Below, piece by piece: positions 44,164-54,640 of a stretch of 64,000 nucleotides of DNA (the first letter of the stretch is position 1; every line of letters starts with the position of its first letter). The notes below the pieces were generated by a model. That model was not told where the DNA came from. It searched no databases and worked only from the letters and a program-made list of their open reading frames with translations. The DNA comes from Toxotes chatareus (lineage: Eukaryota > Chordata > Actinopteri > Toxotidae), in contig JAFBJY010001439.1 of assembly GCA_016801885.1 (NCBI GenBank), positions 1 through 64,000 on the forward strand, in the 5' to 3' direction. A program made the translations under genes and the position numbers.

Positions 44164-44471
44164 CAGCAAGTGAAGAGTGCAGCTTTGGACTTTGGACCAG
44201 CCTGAGATCGCTAGGTCGCCGGTATCAAAACGCCGATCCACCCCAGCTCCCTGGGTGCCCTAGTAGGCAGCCATCTGCCCCAGTGTCTCTAGTGCATCTG
44301 CATGCTCTCTGCATTTTACTCACACCAAGTGAGAAATTTCCCCCAGTTGGAAACAACTTGAAGGACAATAAGGGATTAAAATTAGAATTAAATTAAAACT
44401 TAATCTGTCACACAGAGGTGAGCTGTTGTGCAGGGCTGTGCAGAAGGGAAGGAATGATTTCCTGAAATCAT

Positions 44472-44605
44472 CACCCAGGGTGGGTGTTTTGAAATCTGTT
44501 TTGGACCTTGTTGGATTTTTGTTGGGCTCCTTTGGACTATCTGGAGCTTTTGTTTAAAAACTGTTTTGGACTGTTGTTGGTCATTTGGACTCTTTGGCAT
44601 TATCA
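44472..44605. repeat. Near-perfect inverted repeat, right arm
   Basis: 134-bp reverse complement of 43,930-44,064. Just before it (44,400-44,465), GAGCTGTTGTGCAGGGCTGT and GGAATGATTTCCTG are the reverse of a LINE ORF2 C-terminal segment. Confidence 0.92.
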
Positions 44606-45374
44606 ACAGAAAATCAGTTCTTCCTGGTTCTTCTGGCTCATCGGTGTCTTAATACTGACTGCTGAGGCTGCTTGTTTCTTTGTTTTCTTTGTTTCTGACT
44701 AAAGAACATTTTTACTTTCACTGATTTTCCATATTTTTCCATATTTTACCAATAAATCCCATGTGCAGAGTCAAACCCACATAGAATGTGTATCACAGCC
44801 TGATAGATCTGATTCCTCTGAGCCAGAAAATATTAAAACTCAGTGAACCACACTATTACACTGGGTGACATGTTCCTTCATGTGCATGAACACACACACA
44901 CTGCAGTTTATTCTGACTCAGTCCCACACACACTGTCCTGCTGCCTTAAATACTCACTACAGCACCAAATGTGGATCAATCCACTGATCAAAATAGTACC
45001 CAACAAATGCGCTGATTCCTCCTGTTTGCTTGATGAAAACTACAGAGAGCAGCTGTTTTAGGAAATCAGTGAACCTTTTGAAGAATAAACTGTACATTTG
45101 TGAGGGCTTTTTTTTTAATTTTGAACAAATCGGCTAAGCTCCAATGACATTTGTTCACAGTCAGACAGTGCTGAGAGATGAACTAACACTATTGGTTTTG
45201 GTCTTTTCATGAGTTTGTAGTAAAGAACCACAATGTAGAATAATACCAGAATTATCCTTTAATTACACACAAGATTATCTTCACCATCACTGATATTTGT
45301 GCACATGTAACTCTGTAAACTGTACTTGTCCATTGTCTGTCAGTAAAGTTGAGTCATGGATCACAAACGCTTCT

Positions 45375-47190
45375 TTTTATTTTTATGTTTTATTTATTTA
45401 ACCTTTATCCAACCAGGTAAGTCAGTTGAGAACCAGTTCTCATTTTCAACAACAACCTGGCCAAGAGACAGCAGCAAGAGGCATGTTACACAATAAACAA
45501 TAATTGAAATCTTGAACACCCATAAACAAATAAAAACATGAAGTCCTTCTCACAAATATATACATACAACAACATACAATACATACAACAAGGAGCTCAC
45601 AAGCAAATTAGAAGCAGGTGCACTGATCGGATTGTAATGAGTTATTGAAAGTAGATAACGGGATGAAGGTACGGAGTTTGTTTTTGTAACTCATTCCAGT
45701 CACTAGGAGCAGCAAAATGGAGTGAGGAACAACTGAAGGAAGTTTGGACTTTTGGAGTGATCAAGGTGATGAAGTTACTTGAGCGTAGATTGTGGGTGTT
45801 GTTGGAGATGTTGATTAGTGATTGAAGGTATGGAGGGGTTTTGCCGATGATAGTTTTGTAGATGAACTGATACCAATGCAACAACCTGTGGGTGTGGAGC
45901 GATGGCCAGTTAATGAGAGAGTATAGATCACAATGATGGGTGTTAAAAGGGGCACCGGTGACAAAGCGGATTGCAGAATGATAGATGACATCCAGTTTAT
46001 TGAGAAGATTTTTGGAGGCGGATCTGTAGATTATGTCGCCGTAATCTAGAATAGGGAGGATTGTCATTCTGACGGGGTGTGCTTTGCTGAGTGAGTGAAG
46101 GATGATTTATTACAGTAAAGAAAGCTGATTCTTGATTTGACATTAGAGAGCAATGTGGTGATGTGAATGTCGAAGGAAAGTGAACTGTCAAGCCAGATAC
46201 CTAAATACTTGTAAGAACAGACCAACTGTAATACTGTACCATCCAAGGAGAAGATATTAAGGTGACAGGGGGTCTGGGGTAAATGACAGTTGAAGATCAT
46301 GAGTTTGGTTTTGTTTGTGTTTAAAAGAAGGTGAAGGTTGGAAAAAGTGTGTTGGAGACTATTAAAACTATGTTGCAAAGAGGTCAGGGCAGCGTTCAGG
46401 GTTGGACTGGATGTGTACAAGATGGTGTCATCAGCATATATATGGATAAGAGAGTTACCAGCAGCATGAACAATGTCATTTATATAGCTTTTGAATAGGG
46501 TTGGACCTAATATAGACCCCTGAGGGACACCCATGGATAGAGGCAGGGGTCAGACTGGTAACCCCTAGCTTGCACTAATTGCATAGACCAGAGATGTAAC
46601 TTCTGAACCATGCCAAATAGTCCTCCGAATGACCTATGTCTTTGAGCTTGTCAAGTAGGATGTTATGGTTTACTGAGATCAACAAACACAGCCACATAGT
46701 ATTCTTTTCTATCGATGGCACATATGATGTTGTTTAGCACCTTAAGTGTTGCGGAGATACACCCATGACCAGATCTGAAGCCAGACTGCATAGGGGTAAG
46801 AATACTGTGGGATTCCAGGTGGTGGGTAAGCTGTTTGTTGACTAATTTCTCAAAGACTTTGGAGAGGCAAGGCAAGATGGAGACAGGCCTAGATGGGGTC
46901 TAGATTGTCACCTCCCTTAAAGAGAGGGGTGACAGCTGCAGATTTCCAGTCTTGGGGGAGTTCACAGGTTTGCAAGGAGAGGTTAAACAGATGAGTGACA
47001 GGTGCTGCAATAGTGCGTGCTGCTACCTTCAGGAAGAAGGGGTCTAGAGTATCCAATCCAGCTGATTTGTGAGGATCCAGCTTGAGTAGCTCCCCAAGCA
47101 CCTCATAATCCTGAATCGATTGAACGGAAAAATGGGAGTTGCTTGGAGAGTTGCTTGGAGAGGGGATCACGGTTTGGTGTCGCATCATTA
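45375..47190 (-). mobile_element. Jockey-group LINE, ORF2 RT and C-terminus with 3' tail
   Basis: The minus strand reads LGELLKLDPHKSAGLDTLDP (about 47,095), PCLSKVFEKLVNKQL (46,875), QSGFRSGHGC, VAVFVDLSKP, GVPQGSILGPTLF (46,530), HIYADDTILYTSSP (46,445), and a C-terminal domain (ILDYGDIIYRSASKNLL, 46,060). The 3' tail near 45,385-45,460 carries the familiar fish ACCAGGTAAGTCAG...GAGAACC motif. Frame breaks at about 46,880, 46,600 and 46,066, plus a small loss between the DLSKP and GVPQG blocks, make it inactive. Confidence 0.8.
46064..46534 (-). pseudogene. LINE RT catalytic fragment (YADD)
   Basis: 156-residue open frame. GVPQGSILGPTLFKSYINDI at residues 2-21, YADDTILYTS at about 33-42 (catalytic Asp pair), and CSYKYLGIWLDSSLSF near residue 107. 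Part of the 45,375-47,190 element. Confidence 0.8.
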
Positions 47191-47659
47191 AGGTTGACAG
47201 CAGAAGTGGGATTAACCTTATACATTTTAAATATATTTTGTACTCTAATATCTTTTTAACATATTATTTATTAGCCTTTTTAATCAACCTTTTAAGCCGC
47301 ATGAAATTAGATATTAATGAACTTCTGATATTACAATATTTATTAAACATTTCTCTTTGACAGTTACAATTACTTTACTGTCTCTTGGTCAGTTTTGTTT
47401 CTGTGGACTGTAGGGAAGAAGAGTCAGGATGAAGAGACAGAAAAGGAGGGAAAGAATATCAAATGTAGTTCTTCATGTTCTCTCAGTCAGAATGAACAGT
47501 TTGACACAAAGTTGGGACGATCTACTCTGTTAGACTGTGTGTGCTATTCCTGTTCTTGCATGTGACTCTTGATCAGACTTGTCTGTCCTGATTTTTCGTG
47601 TGTCTGAGCTCACACTCTGTTTTACTGGTTTCCCTCTCAGACCGCCTAAAGTCCAGAAA

Positions 47660-47793
47660 ATGAGTGTTTGTGTGGAGGAAAAGGAGGACAGAGCAGAGTC
47701 TCCAGGATCCAGCTGTCTGTCTATGAAGAGTGACTGGTCCAAACAGAGAGATCCTCCATACTTCAGTCATGAACCTGGACCGTCAGACACAAA
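47660..47793 (+). pseudogene. NLR N-terminal exon, first copy
   Basis: Acceptor TTTCCCTCTCAG ends at 47,640. ATG at 47,660 opens MSVCVEEKEDRAESPGSSCL and continues SMKSDWSKQRDPPYF to donor GTAAG at 47,794 (phase 2). The MSVCVEE..SMKSDxS pattern is the usual N-terminus of a subgroup of teleost NLR-C genes. It is not a known folded domain. The upstream untranslated exon was not located. Confidence 0.82.
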
Positions 47794-47904
47794 GTAAGAG
47801 AACTGCTACAAACCTGTGAACTTCCAAACTGTGGGCTATAACAGCGTTTACTGTGTTGAGGTCCTGCAGTCGTCGTCACTGTCTGTAACTGTTGTGTGAT
47901 GCTG

Positions 47905-48535
47905 CTGTTTAGCCACAAACATGAGGAAGAGGACCCAAATGCAGAAACCCCAGGACGGACAAATGAGTAAATTAAAAGTTCTTTTATTTAACTCAAACTC
48001 TCTGGAAAAAGTCTAGGGGCAGGAAACAAAAGTTCAACAACTAAAAATCATCCAAATGGAGAAAAACCTTCAGAAACAGAAACTCTAATCCAAAAAGTCC
48101 TCACTGGTGACAGAACAAAATAACAGAGGAAAGTGGAAACAGGAGGCAAATCCAGGACAGTGCACAGGTAGGGAAACAGATAAGACAACTAACAGAAGGC
48201 TCCAGGACGAGAACAGAGACTCCAGGAGGTGAACCACAGGTGCAAATATGAGCTGAGACACAGACTAACTGACAAAGGAACAGGGGGAGCAACAAGACTT
48301 AAATACACAGGAGGTCATTTACAACAGGTGACACAAATCAGGAAGGGAAGCCAATCGACAACTGAGAGAAAGCAGATAAAGACAGGAAATAAATTATGAA
48401 CAGGGACCAGGGTTTCAAAATAAAACAGGAAAAGCCAAAACCAAAACTCAAGAGACCAGAACCAAAGTGACATGATTTCAAAAACAAAAGGAAGGAGTAA
48501 GAAGTACTACCAACACTTAAGGCCTGTCAAGGCCA
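47905..48535. repeat. Non-coding AC-rich interspersed repeat in NLR intron
   Basis: Resembles 42,245-42,780 in word use. Starts near ACCCAAATGCAGAAACCCC and ends near AAAACAAAAGGAAGGAGT. No frames of interest. Confidence 0.4.
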
Positions 48536-48930
48536 TCCAAAACAGTCCCCTTAGGAGCTGATAGTTGAAGTAACTGCTGTAGAGTCGGCAGAAAGTAAGT
48601 TCTTCCTGCTTCTGTTGGCACATCATAGAGCAACAAATTTGGCCGATTCAAGTTTTATCACTAAAAATATAGTTAATTTGATCAGACTGACGTAAGACTC
48701 ATCGACTTTGTCCCCAAAGAGGATTTCAACACACAAAATAGATTATATTAATTTGCATACAATATTGTGTGTTTTATTCAACTTTTGTAAACTCTTGGTG
48801 TTTCCAGTTACAAGTGACCGGTGATTAGAAATGAATGGGGGAGACTACAATTAGTGTAAAAAATAGAGCTCAGGTACATCCTCATTTGTCAGATGGACAC
48901 ATGCATACAAGACACACTGCCTGCAGCACG

Positions 48931-48938
48931 CACGCACA

Positions 48939-49025
<87 letters not shown>
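48931..49025 (+). repeat. (CA)n microsatellite
   Basis: About 45 CA units with single TC/GC interruptions. Confidence 0.97.
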
Positions 49026-49027
<2 letters not shown>

Positions 49028-49109
49028 TGGGTTCCTTGGCAACCACTATGGGAACCTTTACCCAAAAGAGTCACCTGTTGGAAGTTCTCACAGACAGTTG
49101 CAACATTTA

Positions 49110-49292
49110 TTCATTTTCTATACTGCCTGATCTGTCAGGGTCAAGGGGAGCTGGAGCCTATCCCAGCTGACTATGGGCAAGAGGGTACACCCTGGACTGG
49201 TTACCAGTCAATTGCAGGGCTGACACACAAAGATAGACAAAGACAGACAACCACTCAAGCACACCTTGGGGCACTTTAGAGTAGCCAATTAA
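49110..49292 (-). mobile_element. tRNA-headed SINE, 3' part, separated by a piggyBac-type insertion
   Basis: Common fish repeat (GGGGAGCTGGAGCCTATCCC, TACACCCTGGACTGGT, GAGTAGCCAATTAA). The rest of it (CCTAATGTGCATGTTTTTGG and on) resumes at 51,237 after a 1.94-kb insertion. Its Pol III head is at the far end, so the SINE is on the minus strand. Confidence 0.75.
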
Positions 49293-49693
49293 CCCCTTAA
49301 CACTCCAGCCAAATTTGCCCAAAACACCTGCCAAAAACATACCCAAATTAAATTCAAAGCTGTTCTTGAACCCTTAGGAGGACATTCAAATGTTTGGTCT
49401 CTTTGTGAAGGTAACACTCTAAAGTTTTTATTTCAGCAGTCTGAGTACTGTAGGTGTAACTGGTATGGAGTAAGAGAATATTAAACACAGAAAATTTTTT
49501 TTTTTTTCCCTCGCCTGGATTTTTTTAAAAAAAATGCATCTTTCTAATAACCTGGGCTTGTAGGATAGGTTTAGATGACAACATATTTCTGTAGACTGAA
49601 GTCCTACCCATTCCATGTTAAAATTTCATAGCAATTGTACAAAAAATTGACTGTTTTGCACAGGTTTTTCAGTGGGTATGTCCAGGCGTTCTC

Positions 49694-49729
49694 AAGAGCT
49701 ATCCAAAATGGCCACTTTGGATAGCTCTT
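49694..49729. repeat. Perfect stem-loop in the piggyBac-type element
   Basis: AAGAGCTATCCAAA pairs perfectly with TTTGGATAGCTCTT (14 bp) around an 8-nt loop. The flanking GGCGT/ACGCC bases extend it imperfectly. Confidence 0.85.
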
Positions 49730-50068
49730 GGGCACGCCCAGGTGCCAAGTGTATAACTCCTGAATGCTTCAACATACAGACATCAATGACGGCTCTAATG
49801 AAAGGTGACACTTAGAGGAATCATATTCCATAATGATCCCTCCAATATATTAATATTAATATTCATATTCATATTCACAATTAGTAGTACAAAAATCGTT
49901 ATGGAAGAGAAAACACATTGAATGCTCATTATTCTATTGAAACTAAACGTGCATTATAAGAAATTAGTCAGAAAAAGTGCTATGGTCAGAAAGCAACACC
50001 TTTATGTGAATGAATTACATACTATTCACAGCAAACTGTTTACATATTTACAATTTCACCTAAGTTTG

Positions 50069-50278
50069 GCCGCCTGGTTAGCTCAGTTGGTAGAACATGA
50101 GACTCAATATCTCAGGATCGTGGGTTTGAGCCCCACTCTGGACGGTCCCACCTCCACCTCCCCAGGTGGTCACCCTACAGGTCGTGAGTCCACTGTAGAA
50201 TTTCGGTGTGGACTGGGCAGCCGCAACCTGGGCCTGGACCCAGATAAGAGACAACACTCTGAGAAGGTGACAAAATGA
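50069..50278 (+). mobile_element. SINE with tRNA-Lys-derived head
   Basis: The first 75 bp follow tRNA-Lys: TTAGCTCAGTTGGTAGAACA (A box 50,079-50,090), TGAGACTC...ATCTCAGGATCG, GTGGGTTTGAGCCCCAC (B box about 50,124-50,132). The anticodon loop is altered. The body carries CCTGGACCCAGATAAG at 50,233-50,248, identical over 16 nt to the 3' end of the RTE LINE at 55,309-55,324. This suggests the SINE used RTE-type machinery. Confidence 0.8.
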
Positions 50279-51196
50279 GTGACCGCAGGAAAATTAATTC
50301 ATTTACACGTAATTTTACATTATTTTGTTAATAAATTAATTTAAGCAACAAAAAAAACATCTGCGGAGCCCCTGAGGAGCTGAAAGAACCGGCACTTTTA
50401 GTGAGCCGAGCCATAAGAAAATACTACTGTTTTTACGCACGCACGCACGACTAGCTGACATCCAGAATATTTGTTTACACAAGACGGTCTTGTAGCCCCC
50501 CTCCTTCCCCAACCCCGACATGTCACACTTCTCCGTGACTGGAATTTCATTGGCTACACGGCCATTCGATCAGATTCAGCGTAAGATCTTATAAGCGGAA
50601 ACGACAAGCGTAAGAGTGGGGGTGTACTTTAACGTGACAGAGTCGCTCATTGGCTATTTCTGGCTGTGGGGGGCATAGATCTTCCCGGATGGTCAAATGA
50701 GGTGTCAATCAAAAGCAGAGGGCAGGGACTACAAACCAAGCTCCATGGTATTAACTTTCAAAACAAAACAGAGGCGACAAAACGTAGAAACGAAGGAGTA
50801 ATAATAATACGCTGTGTTTTTCAGTCGGAAAAATCCGATTGCAACTTTTGATCATTTATGCACCTAAAGAAATGTTTTTGACCGCATTTTTCAACTCGAC
50901 GTGATTCTTTAGACTTTTCCCGACAAAACAAGACCATTTTTGTTGTTGTTGCGCTGCGTGTTGAACCGCAGGGCGACTAGTAAAAAAATAAAAACAATAA
51001 GCGACGACAGTTGTTACTTTGACGTTTTTTAGACGATGGTTTAATTCTACCTAAAGTCGTTGTTTTATCTTGTCAAGCTTTATATCGCTGAAAAGATAAG
51101 ACTTTCAGCTTTCAAATGATGTGCTGCATGCGCACCACCTTAAATGTAGTAGTTATGTAGGTACAAAAAAACACAGACATGTCCGATAAATAGCGT

Positions 51197-51218
51197 GACG
51201 GCCCGCCGGCGGGCCGTC
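51197..51218. repeat. 22-bp perfect palindrome next to the piggyBac right end
   Basis: GACGGCCCGCC followed by its exact reverse complement, 14 bp from the terminal GGGG. There is no equivalent at the left end. Confidence 0.9.
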
Positions 51219-51232
51219 GGAATGTTAAGGGG

Positions 51233-51390
51233 TTAACCTAATGTGCATGTTTTTGGGATTGTGAGAGGAGGACGGAGTAAACGGAGAAAGCCCACGCAGA
51301 CGCAGGGAGAGCTCCACACAGAGGTTTGAACCTGGAACCCTTTTGCTGGGAGGCAACAGAGCTAACCACTGCACCACCGTGCATAACATA
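51233..51390 (-). mobile_element. tRNA-headed SINE, 5' part (Pol III head)
   Basis: On the minus strand, TGGTGCAGTGGTTAGC (A box) and GGTTCAAAC (B box) lie between 51,385 and 51,330, followed by CTGTGTGGAGCTC. The body continues across the insertion to 49,292-49,110. Confidence 0.72.
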
Positions 51391-51649
51391 GTTTCAATAA
51401 TATTGAATTTTGGTATATAATACTTTTTGGAGGTCTTGCTCACAGTTCATTGTATGGCAGTACCATGTCAGCTGGATATACAGTAAGTCAGGCTCTTGAC
51501 TATATATTTGATCACCACACTGGTGAGGAGGAGAGAGGCCAGGAAACTGACAGTGGGGATGGATTAGAGCTCACTTTGACCCAAAGTATGTAATAAACAG
51601 TATATTATGTTTCATCTCATTATTTCTTACATTCAAAAAAATCCAGAAA

Positions 51650-51810
51650 GGGGCGGTGCGGTGGTGTAGTAGTTGGAACTGTTGCTTCGTGGCAAGAGGG
51701 TTCTGGGTTCCAGCCCCAGTATAGGTGCTCCTGTGTGGAGTTTGTATGTTTTCCCTGTGTAGAGGGTTGTGTCAGGAAGGGCATCCAACAAAATAACATA
51801 CCAAATTTGA
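51650..51810 (+). mobile_element. tRNA-headed SINE fragment, opposite orientation
   Basis: GGGCGGTGCGGTGGTGTAGT, then GTTCTGGGTTCCAGCCCC and CTGTGTGGAGTTTGTATGTT, ending at a GTGTCAGGAAGGGCATCC motif. Same head family as the SINE broken by the piggyBac element. Confidence 0.68.
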
Positions 51811-52645
51811 AAATTGCGAATCATCACTTTTGCAGGTTTTCTGTTTCTGGAAGGCCACAGAGAAAGGTCACTTTCAGATAATTTCATCAATCAGTCAGAA
51901 AGTGGAACAACAATATTCAAAATAAATAAATAAATTTATGTTTTTTAGAACTCGAATTCAAGATGTATAAGCTCAGATCAGTGAGGTATACAGGCCATAA
52001 ATAACTAGAAGTTCAAGACTTGTAATGTTCACAAGAATTTAAATTGATTTAAAAAATCAAACAGAACAAGTAGTGATAATATGTATATTTTTACAGTTTA
52101 TGATGAATCTTAATGGAATGGTCATTTTTGACCGGGAACACAAAAATGTTTAACAAGAAATTAACAGAAGCCTCCTATGACTATATTTAAAACAAGGCCA
52201 GCTACGTCGCCCGGTATGGCGCAGCTGGGGCCTCACCCTAGAGCCAGGCCTGGGGTTGAGGCACGCACGCGAGCACCTGGTGGCCGGACCTCTCCCTATG
52301 GGGCCCGGCCGGGCAATGCCCGAAGGAATGACATGGGGCAGTCCTCCCGTGGACCCACCACCTGCAGGAGGAAACGTAGGGGGCCGGTGCAGTGTGAATT
52401 GAGCAGTGGTCGAAGGCAGGGGGCCTCTGCGACCCGATCTCAGGGCACAGAAACTGGCGCCGGGACATGGAATGTCACCTCACTGGGGGGATGGAGCCTG
52501 AGCTTGTGCGGGAGGTTGAGAGGTACTGACTAGAAATAGTCGGGCTCACCTCCACGCCCAGTCTGGGCTCTGGAACCCAATCCTTGAGAGAGGCTGGACT
52601 CTCTTCTATTCTGGAGTTGCCCGTGGTGAGAGGCGGGAGGCTGGT

Positions 52646-53425
52646 GTGGGCTTGCTTATAGCTCCCCAGCTCAGCCGCCATGTCTTGGAGTTTTCCCCGG
52701 TGAATGAGAGGGTCGCTTCCCTGCGCCTTCGGGTTGGGGAGAGTGTTGTCTCGGCCTATGGGCCGAACAGCAGTGAAGAGTACCAGACCTTCTTGGAGTC
52801 TCTGGGAGGGGTACTGGGCGGTGCTCCGACCGGGGACCCTGTCATTCTGCTGGGGCACTTCAACGCCCATGTGGGCAGTGACAGTGACACCTGGAGGGGC
52901 GTGACTGGGAGGAACGGCCTCCCCGATCAGAAACCGAATGGTGTTCTGTTATTGGACTTCTATGCTAGTCACAGTTTGTCCATAATGAACACCATGTTCA
53001 GGCATAAGGGTGTCCATCAGTGCACATGGCACCAGGACACCCTAGGCCAAAGGTCAATGATCAACTTCGTGGTTGTGTCATTTGACCTTCGGCCGTATGT
53101 CTTGGACACTCGGGTAAAGAGAGGGGCTGAGCTGTCAACTGATCACCACCTGGTGGTGAGTTGGATACGCTGGCAGGGGAGGAGGCCTAACAGGCTCGGC
53201 AGGCCCAAACGTATTGTGAGGGTCTGTTGGGAACATCTGGCTGAGTGCTCTGTCAGGGGGGTCTTCAACTCCCACCTCCGGAAGAGCTTCAACCAGATAC
53301 CGAGAGAGGCTGGGGACATTGAGTCTGAGTGGACCATGTTCTCTGCCTCTATTGTTGATGCGGCCGTCCGGAGCTGTGGTCATAAGGTCTTCGGTGCCTG
53401 TCGTGGCGGTAATCCCCGAACCTAG
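52646..53425 (+). pseudogene. RTE LINE endonuclease fragment
   Basis: 259-residue frame covering most of the endonuclease from GLLIAPQLSRHVLEF to GACRGGNPRT. The catalytic GDFN is changed to GHFN (residue about 70), which alone would inactivate the nuclease. STDHHLVV (about 165) is preserved. Confidence 0.8.
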
Positions 53426-53977
53426 TGGTGGACATCAGAAGTAAGGGATGCCGTCAAGCTGAAGAAGGAGTCCTATCTGGCCTGGTTGGCTTGTGGGGCT
53501 CCTGAGGCAGCTGACAGGTACCGACAGGCCAAGAGGGCCACAGCCCGGGAGGTTGTAAAGGCAAAAACTCAGATCTGGGAGAGGTTCGGTGAGGCCATGG
53601 AGGATGACTATCGGTCGGCCTCACAAGAGATTCTGGCAAACCGTCCGGCACCTCAGGAGAGGGAAGCAGTGCTCTACCAACACTATTTATAGTGGAAGTG
53701 GAGAGCTGTTGACCTTGACTGGGGACATTATTGGACGGTGGAAAGAATACTTTGAAGATCTCCTCAATCCCACTGTTACGATTTCTGTTGAGGAAACAGG
53801 GGATGGAGGTTCGGGGGCAGATTCATCCATCACTCAAGCTGAAGTCACTGAGGTGGTCAAAAAGCTCCTTGGTGGCAAGGCACCGGGGGTGGATGAGGTC
53901 CGTCCTGAGTACCTCAAGTCTCTGGATGTTGCAGGGCTGTCTTGGCTGACACGCCTCTGTAACATATAGCGTGGCAG

Positions 53978-54640
53978 TTGGGGACAGTACCCCTGGAGTG
54001 GCAGACAGGGGTGGTGGTCCCTCTTTTCAAGAAGGAGGACCGGAGAGTGTGCTCCAACTATAGGGGGATCACACTCCTCAGCCTCCCTGGGAAAGTCTAT
54101 GCCAGGGTGCTGGAGAGGAGGATTCGGCTGATAGTCGAACCTCGGATCCAGGAGGAACAATGCTGTTTTCGTCCTGGAACACTGGACCAGCTCTATAGTC
54201 TCTATAGGGTGCTCAAGGGTTCATGGGAGTTCGCCCAACCAGTCCACATGTGTTTTGTGGATCTGGAGAAGGTGTTAGACTGTGTACCTTGTGGCGTCCT
54301 GTGGAGGGTGCTCTGGGAGTATGGAGTCCGGGGCCCTCTGCTAAGGGCTGTCAGGTCTCTGTACGACCAGAGCAGGACCTTGGTTCGCATTGCTGGCAGT
54401 AAGTCAGACCTGTTTCCAGTGCATGTTGGACTCCGACAGGGCTGCCCTTTGTCACCGGTTCTGTTCATAATTTTTATGGACAGGATTTCTAGGCGCAGCC
54501 AGGGGCCGGAGGAGTCCGGTTTGGGGACCACAGGATTTCATTCCTGCTTTTTGCAGATGATGTTGTCCTGTTGGCTCCGTCAAGCCAAGACCTTCAGCAT
54601 GTGCTGCGGTTTTCAGCCGAGTGTGAAGCAGCTGGGATGA
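53978..54640 (+). pseudogene. RTE LINE reverse transcriptase fragment
   Basis: 220 residues with RT blocks SNYRGITLLSLPGK (about 26-39), CFVDLEKVLDCVP (about 91-103, with the usual A-Y-D altered to V-L-D) and GLRQGCPLSPVLF (about 150-162). A frameshift at about 54,530 puts the FADD block into the next frame. Confidence 0.8.

Larger units (their letters stand above)
49293..51232. mobile_element. Non-autonomous piggyBac-type DNA transposon (1,940 bp)
   Basis: Left end CCCCTTAACACTCC and right end GGAATGTTAAGGGG form a 14-bp terminal inverted repeat with one mismatch. TTAA flanks both ends (49,289-49,292 and 51,233-51,236), the piggyBac target duplication. Removing the element and one TTAA restores the SINE sequence exactly (CCAATTAACCTAATGTGCAT). 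No transposase frame is present. It carries a tRNA-Lys-headed SINE at 50,069-50,278. Confidence 0.87.

Noticed and set aside
48835..49279. His/Thr-rich repetitive frames (111-128 codons)
   Set aside because: Translation of the (CA)n microsatellite.
50069..50145. Functional tRNA-Lys gene
   Set aside because: The anticodon loop and acceptor ends are altered, and the sequence continues into a SINE body.
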